Source: Gymnothorax reevesii
Taxonomy: Eukaryota; Chordata; Actinopteri; Anguilliformes; Muraenidae
Length of the DNA stretch: 64,000 bases
Direction: 5' to 3'
NCBI GenBank assembly: GCA_029721435.1
Contig: CM056588.1
Coordinates: 33,968,930 to 34,032,929 of the forward strand
The notes under the pieces were generated by a model. That model made no database searches. It was not told the origin of the DNA and was given only the letters and a program-made list of their open reading frames with translations. Below, piece by piece: positions 35,535 through 46,251 of this stretch. The number at the start of each line of letters is the position of its first letter. Position 1 is the stretch's first letter. The position numbers and the translations under genes are program-made.

Positions 35535-37209
35535 AATCTCAAAACAAACAGCCTCGGCTCGGCAAGCCCCGACATCAAATGAAGGGCTTGGAGGCGGCGC
35601 GGAGACAGAACACAAACGCGTCTCTGGTAAAAACGCCCCGCGTCTTCATCAGTCATCGAAATTGGCTTCAGGGCAAAGTCATTCTTTGGATTTCAAATTA
35701 ATAACAAATGTTCAAAGGGTGACAATAGGTTATCCTTAGGCCTGCAGTGCCACATCACACTAATTCATGAGATATTCAGGCGAATTGCGCTTCGCTGCGG
35801 GAGGTTTGTCTGGGTGTCGTTTGATTTGGCTCATTTGGGGCTGTGTGATCCCTGGAGCTTGTTAAAACTGCCACCCCAGTGAATGTAGCTCCTGGATTCA
35901 AGGAGGAAGGGGGGTGAGGGGGTATAGTGGGGAGGGGGGTGTGTAGCAGATTTGAGAGCGCTGAACCGCCGCCCCCCCGAAGCACTGGAGTAATCCCTAA
36001 GCGAGTGAGTGAACAGCACCCGCAGAAACCTAAACGAAGCCCGCCATCTACTGGCAGAGATGCGCAACTGCACCCCACCATCCAAGCTCCGAGACCGGCA
36101 ACCCCGAGCGGAGGATTCTGGGAGAGAAGAATCACGTGACTTCTGCGGGGTTCTGAACAGAAGAACACATGGAACGCAGCCAGCTGGCATTCAACCAAAA
36201 CTTAAACCGAGTAAATATTGAGGTGCCAAAATGGAAGGGGAATGGAATGCTGTTAATGTCATGTAATGTCATGGGCATAATGTAATGTTATGGGCAACTT
36301 ACTAAATCACATCCAATCCTAATACGAGTTCATTTTAAAATTAAATTAAAACTATAAAAACCTACCTTCTGAATTGCATAAACATTTTTACCCTGCACTT
36401 ACTGCTTTTTGTTGCATTTCAACAATACCCTTTTCTCCGGAATAACATATCTCTTACAGTAAGCACTGGTCTCCAATACATTTTTTCCATGATAACGTAT
36501 CACAGTTCAGGACAATAAATACAAGTTTTTGATTCATCTTAAGCAATCACAGTGAGTAATGCAATGACCATCTCCACCCTCAGAAGTTCTAACAGCAGCA
36601 CAGTGAAAGTGTTGGCACACTGTCAGGGCGTAACACTTCACACAGACTGCTCTAAAGCAAACGTGCAGCAAATTGTCCAAAAAATTTTAAACCCTCAAAA
36701 AATGGACATACCCCAAGTTCTGGCAGCAATTTTTATCATTCCTGACAAGGTGCAAAAAAATATATGTTAAAGGTCAAGGAGAAAAAGGCTCACTTTCAAC
36801 AATTACAAATAATCACCCACGTATGTGGAAGCCACATGTCTCCAATTCAGGGGATTCCATTTAAAATTCTAAAATCTATCGTTCAAACGTATCTGCATGA
36901 AGAGTGTTCGGAGCGGGCAGACTTAGACAGCCATGCTGAATGGCAGCATCAGAATAAAACGTGTAAAATTGATTACCCTGCACAGCACACAGGACCATGT
37001 TCAGTTTTCAGGGAGGAGGTGAATGCATAAAGCAGTGGTGTTTTCTTCATGGGATATGGGAACCAGGAATGCAGAAAATTCACTGGAAGATCTGTGGTAA
37101 CTTTCGCCAACTGACCAGACGTCCAGACGCGGTGTATCCCATAAGAGTTCGGAGTGTGAGAACCGGTGCGATTGGGTGGGTAAACAATAACACTTGGAAG
37201 GGCAAAGCT
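35535..37209. other. Unique non-coding DNA
   Basis: The stretch 35650-35780 is repeat-free, with TTTGGATTTCAAATTAATAAC and GTTCAAAGGGTGAC resembling TCF/homeodomain sites. A palindromic TCACGTGA E-box lies at about 36132-36139. A short duplicated AATGTCATG/AATGTTATGGGC motif occurs at 36255-36296. No gene is recognised. Confidence 0.45.
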
Positions 37210-37232
37210 AGAGAGAGAGAGAGAGAGAGAGA
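37210..37232 (+). repeat. (GA)n microsatellite
   Basis: Pure GA run. Confidence 0.95.
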
Positions 37233-38492
37233 TAGGGATGAACAGAACAGTATGGTGCAAAGCCATTCGCAAATTATTTTCATTTTCTCCCAACAGAATC
37301 AAAAAAGGAAAAAAAAAAGATTACCCAGGCACCACTAGTACCGGCACCACAATCCCACCCTCTCCTTCTCTACACCCCATGAAAACATAAATCTAATTTT
37401 CCCGTCCCCGCCGCTGAGACGTCCTCCAATTCCTCACCCCCGCCCCCCGGCACCCCCTGCTCCTCGCCCCTCCCAATCCGGTGCTCTCACTGACGCACTC
37501 GCTTTTTTTTTTTTTTTTTCTTCTCGAGCCGGGCTCCATTTTGTAATAAGTTCTGATCAGTGTTTCACCCAATTTGCATTCCGCTCTGAGAAAATGGAGG
37601 TGCAGCCTGGATGGAGGAGAGAAAATGGAGGGAAATAGTGGTAAAGAAAGGATGAAGAAGAGTGAAACAATCAAATATCATATTAGCCTGCGTGTGAGCG
37701 CGTGCGGGCGTGAGCGCGTGCAGAAACGTTCAGGCATGAGCGCTGGTTAGCGTGAAATGGCACGGTTTGGACCAAGGACTGCGCGTGCAAGCTAGCGCGC
37801 GCGTGTGCAGGTGCATCCGTGCGGCTGTGTCAGAGTGAGTGAGCGCTAACGTGCAGTGCGGATCCCTAAATCAGTGTGTGCGAGTGTGTGTCCGTGTACG
37901 TCTTCGCGAGCGAGCAAAGACACGATGTCATAAAAGCTTCATTGAATATAAACAAGAGAACGGTACAATCACACCACCTAGCTGCAGGTGGAAAGCCGCG
38001 GACAGATCAGTCAGCCGATAGGTTATGAGGCAGGACTGTAATGTCGTCCCATGGGCCGTCCATCTGTCTGGCTGCCAGTATGCCTGCACACAAGATGCAG
38101 GATTACAGAACCCCTATGATGGATATCGCTAGATCGCCATTCCTCCCAACTAACCGTCACCGTCTGGACATCCTCCAGGTGTGAGAGCAGTCACAAACAT
38201 GTTACATGAGACGGGTTTAAGCAATATTACATTCATGACTGCACTGTGAACTGCCAGATCTGGGCATGCATATGTCAGTGTGTCTCAGTAATAGAACTGT
38301 ACACCTGTAATAAAGCAGAGTGTATGTGCGCGTGCACATCAATTTCCACTGACCTCGGCTTCTTATTAAATATAAACAAACTCACTGACTGCATGAATCA
38401 TTTGCGAATTTTCAAAATGGACCATACAGAAATTCTCTTCATTAGACCAACAAAAACCTGAGGTCCATTTCATCTCTAGGCAATGGGCAAAA
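37233..38492. other. Unique DNA with a T19 run and a TG/CG-rich segment
   Basis: A homopolymer T run lies at about 37502-37520. The stretch 37690-37900 is degenerate GTGAGCGCGTGCG-type sequence, rich in TG and CG. No exon is recognised. Confidence 0.45.
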
Positions 38493-38600
38493 TAACCCTT
38501 TGAGTGTTGAATAAATTTTCAAGGAATTAAAAATGTAATTATCCTGAGCTGTTGAAAACCTATCAGGTGGCAACTTGTTTAAAAGAGCTCCCCTTCTACT
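38493..38600 (+). mobile_element. Second, partial copy of the piggyBac-type MITE family
   Basis: It starts TAACCCTTTGAGTGTTGA, matching the right end (reverse-complemented) of the 10938-11310 element, with ATAA where TTAA is expected. The arm at 38548-38581 matches the arm at 10973-11006 at 33 of 34 positions. After GAGCTCCCC the similarity fades and a TA/T-rich segment begins. The far end was not found, so the copy may be truncated or may belong to a longer relative. Confidence 0.72.
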
Positions 38601-38610
38601 TTTGGTTTTG

Positions 38611-38745
38611 TGTATATATATATATATATAATTTATTTATTTATTTTTTTCCCCCTCCTGCACTGTACAGATCGCTTTCAACTTTTTGACATTTATTTTG
38701 CACTTTGGTTGGACTGTTGTGGTTTTGCACTGTAAATAAACCTTT
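38611..38745 (+). repeat. (TA)n and T-rich segment ending in an AATAAA signal
   Basis: TA10 at 38611-38630 is followed by TTTA/T-rich sequence and then GTTTTGCACTGTAAATAAACC near 38723-38743. AATAAA preceded by a repeated TTTGCACT motif looks like the 3' untranslated end of a transposon or transcript, possibly an autonomous relative of the adjacent MITE. The origin is not settled. Confidence 0.4.
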
Positions 38746-39302
38746 TGCACCTATGTGCCATTGCGGCAGAGCCTTGTCTGGTCTACCCTTGCCGACATGG
38801 GTTCAGCATTATACATGGAGAATACAAGCAGCGAGCAGCGCTATTTAAGAGCAGAACAGGAATGGGAAAAATCCGAAGGCCGAGGATCTCAACAGAAAAT
38901 CCTGAAAGGTATTCCTTAAGGAGCTTGTGATTGAAAGATAGAAAAGTTAATTACAGCCACAACACAGCAGAATGCACATTTCTAAATTTAAAAAATAAAT
39001 AAAAGTTTTTCATTAATAATGGCGAGCGGACGGATCAGCAGTTATCAGCTCCTCCGCTGGGGATGCAGAGGGAGAACAATTGCTGATCCTTTCACGCCGT
39101 TTCTCTGTCTAATTTCCGACTGTGCATTTTGGAGAGAAATTAATTTCCTCCTCTATCTCATGAATCAGACACAAGTGATTGCTATTGCAGCCAATCCGAC
39201 AGGAACAATGATATCTTTTTATGTACGATACATTGCGTCTCCAAGAGCAAAACGGCCATGTTTCACAGCAGGTTCTGACCTGTAACTCGCACAGTAACAC
39301 AG
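38746..39302. other. Unique non-coding DNA
   Basis: The stretch 39010-39250 is repeat-free and GC-moderate, ordinary or possibly conserved. No gene is recognised. Confidence 0.45.
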
Positions 39303-39885
39303 CCTGCATAAATTGAAGCACCTATTACTAAAACCCCATAAGTCACACTTTTGGTGAAATTGAGTTAAGACCGTTGCCTTATCACATTTGACAAGGGCCA
39401 TCTTTGGGGGTATACTAAAATACCACAAATCACGTTCCAAGCTCTGCGTTACTGGCAGTTGAAGGTATCGCATATCAAACACTAGACCCACTTATATACT
39501 GATTAAAGTGTTAATAATAAACAAGTTGTCGTCACAGAGCAGGGTTTTTATTTATTTTATTGTAAATGGTAACATTTTGTTTCAGGGTTGTCACGTAATG
39601 TAAGGCCAATAACCCTAAATACGGGGTTAAAACCCCAGAAGTCCAACCATATGTGCTTAGAATGACAGAAGTCCACATTTTTTTTTTTCCATTATTCCTT
39701 TTAAGGAATAGAATATATAATCAAGTAGGGTTCTCTGAATCCAGTGGTAGATCACCTTAACACTGCATATCATACTGAAGCACTGTCTACACTTTTTCAT
39801 GAATTAAAATGTTTTCCTTGATTTTCTCAAAACTATCAAATCGTGACTTGTGGGGTTTTAGTAATCAGTGCTTCAATTACCTGCT
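39303..39885. mobile_element. Inverted-repeat element of unassigned superfamily
   Basis: Arms at 39311-39346 and 39843-39878 are inverted copies identical at 33 of 36 positions, sharing ATTACTAAAACCCCA and AATTGAAGCAC. The arms stand at the two ends of a 571-bp unit (39309-39879). Direct flanks CCTGCA (39303-39308) and CCTGCT (39880-39885) form a possible 6-bp target duplication. The interior is AT-rich and non-coding. It has the form of a non-autonomous DNA transposon, but the terminal motif TAATTGAAG and the 5-6-bp duplication do not let me name a superfamily. Confidence 0.66.
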
Positions 39886-40044
39886 ACCCGTCCCAACCCT
39901 GGCCACTACTACGAGACAATTCCCTTCTGTTACTGTAGATGAAGAAGTATTAATTTTGCCAAGCATTGTTTATGATTCAAATATGAATTAAGAGCAACAA
40001 CTTTAATATGACTGGAAGTTAATGTTCATCGCAGGACAGAGCGA

Positions 40045-40305
40045 ATGCCTTTACCCACACGCTGGACTGAGGTTAGATTTCCATCCCCTTTGTTTTCAGT
40101 AAATCTACTGACAAACAGACAAACAAACAAAGTTCCGGACCAATTTTCACAAAACTTCGGCAGAAGGTTATATAGGCCTACACTGAGAGGTGATAACATT
40201 TATACGGGTCGAGGTCAAAGGTCAAGGTAAACATCACAGAAAAGGTCAAAAACAATAGAGCAGGCAGAGGTACGCAGTTTACCAAGAGCCCTTCTATTCT
40301 TACGA
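40045..40305 (+). repeat. Candidate interspersed repeat with AGGTCAAAGGTCAAGG core
   Basis: The order 'ACCAATTTTCACAAAACTT...GGTCAAAGGTCAAGGT...GCAGAGGTACGCAGTTTACC...GCCCTTCTA' matches my memory of an unclassified fish/invertebrate repeat that ends 'GGAGGTATGC.CTCTAC..AGTGCCC.TCTAG'. No termini or target duplication could be placed. Confidence 0.4.
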
Positions 40306-41500
40306 GATGCAATGATATCCGTGACTCGGTCAAAGTTTTAGCAAATGCTACACGTTGTTACAAACCGTAGGGGCACTGCGAAACACTGACGATGCATTAT
40401 TCATGAGGACGTACACAGAGCATCGCATTTCATTTCGTATGCAAAGCCCATGTGAGATTCGGTGCATGCTCTCCACATGACCTCTATGGTGTGCACACTG
40501 CATGCTGGGGAGTTGGAGGACCGTGAGGTTTCAGGATGAGAAGAGAGACCAGCGCTGGGGCGGAGGGGGGGTGAATCTTTCCTGGGGAGGTCGCGCAGAA
40601 GGGCTGACTCTGAGACGGAGGGAGAGAGGGAGCAGCAGGAAGTGTTAAACGATGCTTCTGTTCAGGATTGATCCTCCGCAGATGGAGATGCAGATATCAG
40701 AGGCGCTGTCCCGCAGTTAAGGCATTACCATAACTGCACCCTACTACACCCGGCTGTACGGAAACGCTGCGCTAAATTCCGCAAAGCGGCTCATCCACTT
40801 CCACGGCACAGGCAACTCAGGACTCGGGACTTCCCTGGTTAAATAAGGGTTATATAAATAAAATACCCCTAAGGATGGCTAATTGTGGGAAATTTTTAGG
40901 CATATTTTACCAGATTTTGGAAGAGTTTACAGGGGGAGATGGGGAAAAGATCGAATGCACCTAACCTTTAAAACAATGCCAAGCCCGCTCATGTCCAACT
41001 AGCAGAAGCAGAGCAACAACTCAACCGGCACTCTCCGCTGAACAGAGAAAAGATTACATTTATTATTCAGGAAAAGAGCGGCATGCGGGAGATGAGTGGT
41101 GGGGAGGTGACAGGGGTCAATGTTTTATACTGTACAACCAATACACTTATTTACAACTGGACACAACACAACCCATGTCATCGCATCACAAGAGCTCAAA
41201 TATAAAAATTAAATATGAATTCATTCATTCAGTAAACAGACCCATTTAACCTTGAAATATTTCAACTGTGATCCCCAGTCTGCTGTGATGCTCACGGTAA
41301 ACACACAGGTAAGCTGGTACCAGGTTGGCACTGCTCCAAGTAACAGAGGCACTGTCAGTAGGAATGGTCAGTGCATTGGTCAGTGATTCCCTATTGGAGG
41401 ACTGACATCCAATCAGAGCCTCACATAGTAGGCACACCCTTGTATCTCTATAAGTAAAGCACAATGGAGACGTAATGCAGAGCAGACCTTACAAAGAAGT

Positions 41501-41501
<1 letters not shown>
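40306..41501. other. Unique non-coding DNA
   Basis: The stretch 40380-40520 is repeat-free, with GCATTATTCATGAGG and GTATGCAAAGCCC, reminiscent of conserved non-coding DNA. The stretch 40540-40660 is G-rich. No gene is recognised. Confidence 0.45.
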
Positions 41502-41552
<51 letters not shown>

Positions 41553-41588
41553 GCGTGTGTGTGCGCGCGTGTGCGTGTGTGTGTGTGA
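41502..41588 (+). repeat. (TG)n with (GCGT)n and GCGCGC segments
   Basis: TG13 is followed by GCGTGCGTGCGTGCGTGCGCGCG and further TG/CG alternation. It is nearly perfect purine-pyrimidine alternation over 87 bp. Confidence 0.95.
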
Positions 41589-42572
41589 GCGTGCACATCT
41601 GCCAAGGCAGCTGGTAAATCAGCAGGCTGCTAATTGGGCTTCTAAAGACAAGAGTTTAAATTTAATCAAAACAGTTTTTTTTTTTTTTTTCCGAATCTGT
41701 AAATAATTCATAACAGGTCAGATTAATAATCTTTTAATTTTTTTCTTATCAAAAGATATTTTTTTCATAGCATGTGCCAACAACTTTTATCAATTGAATT
41801 AAGAATGAATCCTGAATTTCATGTTTTAATATAATAATTTCATTTTAACAACACTTTTCACTAGTTTTTAGGCAAAAAGAAGCAATGTACAATTTCGCAC
41901 CACAAATGTGAAAAAATATCATCTTTTTTTTTCCAAGAATTCACAGGTAATTGTGAAATTATGGATGGAACAAAAGGCAGCGTAAACGATACTCCCTAGG
42001 GTGGATGTTTTCGAACCAAGACAGAACAGAATCATGCAGAACCAGGAGAAAAGAGAGCCGATCCGTCCCTCTCTTACCCTGACCATCATGCAGTATTCAT
42101 GTGTGAACAGGCAGGTCAGGTCCATCACCCACAGCATCACTGCGCGCTAATCATATTCCTGCATTTCCTTAGAGCTTCTGTCGACCCATATTCCATGTTT
42201 ACCACACACTCCTGTCCTTCTGATGTCGTTCTGAGCCCCTTAGAGCAGCACGTGTCATATCTAACTGACAGGGGAGGGAAATGCCCGGAGGACTGGGGTT
42301 AATTCCATCAGGCAAAGAAAACCTGCACACCTGACAAACTGTCTGTCTTCACATGTTATAAAGTCAGACAGACGACGATGCTGCAACCAGACGCGAGTAC
42401 AGAAAACGTCAGACATCGTCAATAAACAAATCACATTTCAGAAAAGCAGCAAGCACATGTGACTGTCATTTTCCTCGAACAAAAAGGCGGGAACCCACAG
42501 CTGACAGGCAGACAAGTGCCAATAGGAATAAAGACAGGAAAAAATAACAAAGTAAAGAAACAACACCTGGTT
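41589..42572. other. AT-rich unique DNA
   Basis: T14-16 runs occur near 41676-41690. No exon or element is recognised. Confidence 0.5.
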
Positions 42573-42799
42573 TACAGTCACGTTATTTTTTTTCAGGATT
42601 ATTTTTTGGGATTTTTACCTTTATTGGACAGTAAAACAGTGGAGAGAGACAGGAAGGTTGGGGAGAAGAATGGGTCTGACATGCGGCAAATGACCTGAGC
42701 CGGAATCGAACCCAGGTCTCCGCGAGAAGGACACAGCCTTTACGGCGCGCGCACTTAGACCGATGTGCCACCGGGGCGCCCCTACAGTAACATTATTTT
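42573..42799 (-). mobile_element. tRNA-derived SINE with 17-bp target duplications
   Basis: The body is 42590-42782 and reads on the minus strand. It starts GGGGCGCCCCGGTGGC. The A box TGGCACATCGG is at 42760-42770 and a perfect B box GGTTCGATTCC is at 42702-42712, together forming an RNA polymerase III type 2 promoter. The 3' part contains TTCCTGTCTCTCTCCACTG and CAATAAAGGTAAAAA and ends in an AT-rich tail. The flanks 42573-42589 and 42783-42799 (TACAGT.AC.TTATTTT) are 17-bp direct repeats with two mismatches, the mark of LINE-driven insertion. Intact promoter boxes and recognisable duplications indicate a fairly recent copy. Confidence 0.9.
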
Positions 42800-43312
42800 C
42801 CAGGACATGGCAGTCGGGGGCAGAACTCCATCTCACCTCTGCCCTCTTAAACCCCGCACTCTACGCCCGCACACACTCACCTCCACCTGACCCCCAAACA
42901 CGATAGGCCTTCATTTGTTCCACGTCTGTGTATCTGTGTCTAACTCTGGATGCGAGTGTGTGTGTATAAGGGAGAGTGAATGAAACAACAGCTTAATACC
43001 AACCTTAATACCAATATCCTCTTTAGAGCAGCAGCAAGTGTTCAGGAGATGGGTGTTATCTGACCTTCAGACAGCCTTCTGTAGAATCCATCTTAAAACA
43101 CCTAAGCCTCCTGTAGAAATATAATGTGAGCATAGGTGTATGAGTAACTTTATAAGACAGTATTGTAGCCTCTGTAATATTCACTTTGTGCACAAACAGC
43201 AGCGGTATAAGCTGGCACACATTCACACTGCCATGCCCAGCTGTGAGAGGGCACATCACCCCTGCCCATCATCACGACATGCCCTGGTGCCCCGAGTCGC
43301 CATCATTGTCTG
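42800..43312. other. Unique non-coding DNA
   Basis: Nothing recognised. Confidence 0.5.
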
Positions 43313-43313
43313 C

Positions 43314-43347
<34 letters not shown>

Positions 43348-43357
43348 CGTGTGTGTG

Positions 43358-43391
<34 letters not shown>
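43313..43391 (+). repeat. (TG)n followed by (GA)n
   Basis: TG run to about 43346, then TGAGC, then a GA run to 43391. Confidence 0.95.
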
Positions 43392-43397
<6 letters not shown>

Positions 43398-43734
43398 AGT
43401 GTGGGCACGTGTATGAGCGCATCACACATGTAAGCATGTGCACATATGTTCGGAGTGCCAAGGTTTTTAGCATGTGCAGGGGAACACTGATGTGAGCAGG
43501 CACCTGCACATACATCTATTTGTGCTTTTAGTGCCTGTGGTGTCTGCGTATTTGCATGTGTGCAAAGTTCTGTGTATACATGACACACAGTACACACAGA
43601 CTGCACAGTACACACAGACCTCTTTGACTGCACAGTGCACACAGACAAACACACAGTCCGTACAAACACACTGACAGATACACACAAACCATCAAATAGA
43701 CACACACACCTACGCAGAAAAAAAACACAAATTG
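43392..43734. other. TG/CA-rich degenerate sequence
   Basis: It holds repeated TGCACAGTACACACAGAC pieces at 43575-43650. No exon. Confidence 0.55.
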
Positions 43735-44110
43735 TGTTGTTTTACTATCCTCGTGCGGTTAAAGAAATTATTTTTGAACTGCAATCTCCATTCCATTCCA
43801 TTGTGACAATAACCTTAACCTTAATCCCAACCTTAACCGTAATACCAACCTGAGCACCAACCGACAACACCCCAAAGTTTTTAACATTAGCATGTTTCCT
43901 TAACATAGAGCCTAACCTTAATACCAAACCTTAAAACTAAACCTCACCCAAACCGTAAACCCATCCGTAACTGGAGACCTAAACCAAGTCCTTGACCCAA
44001 AAATAAGCTTTTTCCCACATGGGCGTAAAAATGTCCCCAAGGGGAACTGTTATTTTAATATTTCACTGTCCTTGTGGGGTCTTAAAGTCCACACAAGTAT
44101 GGATACACAA
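43735..44110. repeat. Interspersed repeat with degenerate CCTTAA/CCTAA tracts
   Basis: The left part has TTTTACTATCCTCGTGCGG and the right part TTTCACTGTCCTTGTGGGG. Between them are many imperfect AACCTTAA, AACCTAA and AACCGTAA units (about 43810-43990), resembling a decayed telomere-like array. A similar layout, a CCTTGTGGGG motif bordering CCTAACCTTAACC runs, is a common fish repeat. The termini are not certain and the units are too degenerate to claim a telomeric origin. Confidence 0.5.
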
Positions 44111-44111
44111 G

Positions 44112-44112
<1 letters not shown>

Positions 44113-44144
<32 letters not shown>
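44113..44144 (+). repeat. (AC)n microsatellite
   Basis: AC16 run directly after the preceding repeat. Confidence 0.95.
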
Positions 44145-44145
<1 letters not shown>

Positions 44146-45097
44146 TACAGAACACTGAACAGCTGAGCAGGGGAAACCGTAAACTGGCTCCATTTGTCCC
44201 TGTCAGGCAGGCGAAACAGGGACCGTCTCCCTCTCTCCCTGGGACCTCATCGCTGAGGCAGGGACACACCCCAGCAGACTCAACTTGACCTCGCGCACTT
44301 GACCTCCCAAACCCAGACCGCAGTGGGCTGAAAGGGGAGCGCTAAGCACTAAGAGAGCATTGCATGCTAGGAACATTGCTCATATCTCCAGCAGAACCCA
44401 AACAACTCCAGTTTATAGGGACAGTGCGCTCAACATTTCAGGATTTTCATTTGACTTATAGTGCATAGAGCTGTATTACATTCCAGCACCATGCTGCCAA
44501 TACAGTACTATTGTAATATCCTCTCAGTTCATAAACACAAAACTAGACTTCAGCCCAAAAGACAGAAATTAAAGCTTAAAAAACGCATCACAATAGTTTT
44601 AAGCCCTAAATGCATCCATGGGCATTTTTTCTCCATTTATACATCATGTGTGACTTCAAGTGTTAGGTGCAATTGTCTAACGCAGCGAGAGCTTAGTACA
44701 CGAGCAGTGGTCCATCACTTAAACCCTTCCCCACTGCAACCAATGGTGGAGTCTGTGTTGCTGGGCTGCTCGTTTCCCCTCCGCGAGGCCGACAGTGAGT
44801 AATGATGGAGCGCAGCCCTGGAAACAGGAAGCTGGGGATTTGTTTGTGGTGTGGACAGCTTACAAATAGATCACAGTATTGAGAGATGAGCTTGAATAAA
44901 TGCTGATCTTGAACAGCAAAATTTACCCAAACACCCCCAGGTATAACGGGAGAGGCGTCTGGCCTTAAGTGCACAGAAATGAGCTGGGAATGCAGGGCTT
45001 GTTAGACGGTGAGGTGCGACCGCTGACAGCCGGGAAAAAGAGAAGCTGAATTAGAGCATTCATCTCACATAACACAGCCAATGACTGAGTGCACACA
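44145..45097. other. Unique non-coding DNA
   Basis: Nothing recognised. Confidence 0.5.
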
Positions 45098-45165
45098 CAT
45101 ACAAGCAGACACACACACACACGCACACACTCGCACACACACGCACACACATGCACACACGCAAA
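45098..45165 (+). repeat. Interrupted (AC)n
   Basis: CACACACGCACACACTCGC-type degenerate AC repeat. Confidence 0.9.
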
Positions 45166-45229
45166 CAAACGATCAGCCGACAGAATGCATCAGAAGACCC
45201 CAATCTGCCGGACGCCATGAGTTTTATGG

Positions 45230-45520
45230 CAAATTAAAAAGGGGGGCTGGGGGGGTAATGAAATTGGGCCCCCCCCATGTCTCACTCCTGTGTAATCAGT
45301 GTCAGGGGGAGGGGCCGAGCCGGGCTTGTGAGGAACACTTATCTAACGCGGCGAAACAGCCCCGCTACCGCAGCCTTTATCTCCCCGGGAGCCCGAATTC
45401 AATATACAAACCCGGCATCGTGCGGGAATATCGCTCCCGCACCAGGATAAGGGCACCGCTGCACGTAATTGGCTGCTGCGGACGAACACGAGGTCTGGAG
45501 ACGACCCACCGAGGAGCGGA
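45230..45520. other. GC-rich unique stretch, candidate regulatory DNA
   Basis: It has a CpG-rich core (45310-45500) with ACACTTATCTAACGCGGCG and CAATATACAAACCCGG and is bordered by G and C homopolymer runs. No exon is recognised. Whether it is conserved cannot be seen from one sequence. Confidence 0.28.
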
Positions 45521-45529
45521 GATGAGTTT

Positions 45530-45547
45530 GGGGGGGGGGGGGGGGGG
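45530..45547 (+). repeat. G18 homopolymer
   Basis: Eighteen consecutive G residues, followed 20-25 bases later by a C8 run. It is a strong G-quadruplex candidate and prone to assembly length errors. Confidence 0.95.
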
Positions 45548-45626
45548 CAATCTTCCATAATACACCCCTTCCCCCCCACTCTCACTCACATACATACACA
45601 CCCCACCCATGCAGCACAAACTATTG

Positions 45627-45650
45627 TGTGTGTGTGTGTGTGTGTGTGCG
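45627..45650 (+). repeat. (TG)n microsatellite
   Basis: TG12. Confidence 0.95.
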
Positions 45651-45963
45651 TGCGATTCGGTACTGCGCATCTCTAATAATGCACGTCCCCCATTCTGTCT
45701 TTTTGCTTTAGCGGCTCCTCCGCGCACATTAATTGGGAGAATCACTCACATCGATGACATTTAAATTAAAATTACACCAGATAATGTCATAACAAGGAAA
45801 GGGTTATACCCATTACAGGAAAGAGGGAAAAACTGCTTTCTTAAAGATAAATGCAAATATGTGTGTGTGGGGGACATTGGGCCAGCTGTGTTAAGCCTGC
45901 CACACTCTTAGAGACCCAAACCCAACACACTGTCACCAAACCTGTTCATTCAGCAACATGTAT
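45651..45963. other. Unique non-coding DNA
   Basis: ACATTTAAATTAAAATTACACC and neighbouring AT-rich sequence. No gene. Confidence 0.5.
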
Positions 45964-46251
45964 GGAGGAGGATAGAGAGCGAGAGGGTGAGAGAGGGATA
46001 GAAATATACCGGCAGGGAGAAAGAGGATAGAGAGAGAGAGAGAGGAAAAGAACGAGAGATGGAGAGGGACTGGACAGAAAGAAAGAGTGAGACAGACAGA
46101 GAGTGAAAAGCAGGAAGAAAGACAGTAAAACAGGATAGAGAGAAGGAGAAAGGGACAGAGAGAAAAGGAAAGGGGGTAACATGAACAGGGGGAGGGAGAG
46201 AGGGATGTGGAAGTGAGGGGAACAGAGAGGGGTTGAGGAGAAAAAAAAAAG
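45964..46251 (+). repeat. Long polypurine (G/A) tract
   Basis: About 290 bp consists almost wholly of G and A on the plus strand, with GAGAGAGA cores, AAAGAGGA variants and few interruptions. It is partly mirror-symmetric, so triplex-prone. Serine/leucine-rich minus-strand frames across it are artefacts of composition. Confidence 0.93.

Noticed and set aside
35776..36198. 140-residue minus-strand frame
   Set aside because: Two overlapping frames exist here, as expected of GC-rich DNA, and neither shows a domain.
42702..42770. Functional tRNA gene suggested by intact A and B boxes
   Set aside because: The sequence does not fold into a full cloverleaf context, is followed by a SINE tail and has target duplications, so it is the head of a SINE.
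43256..43705. 149-residue minus-strand frame
   Set aside because: It is composed mainly of the TG/GA microsatellites and degenerate CA-rich DNA.
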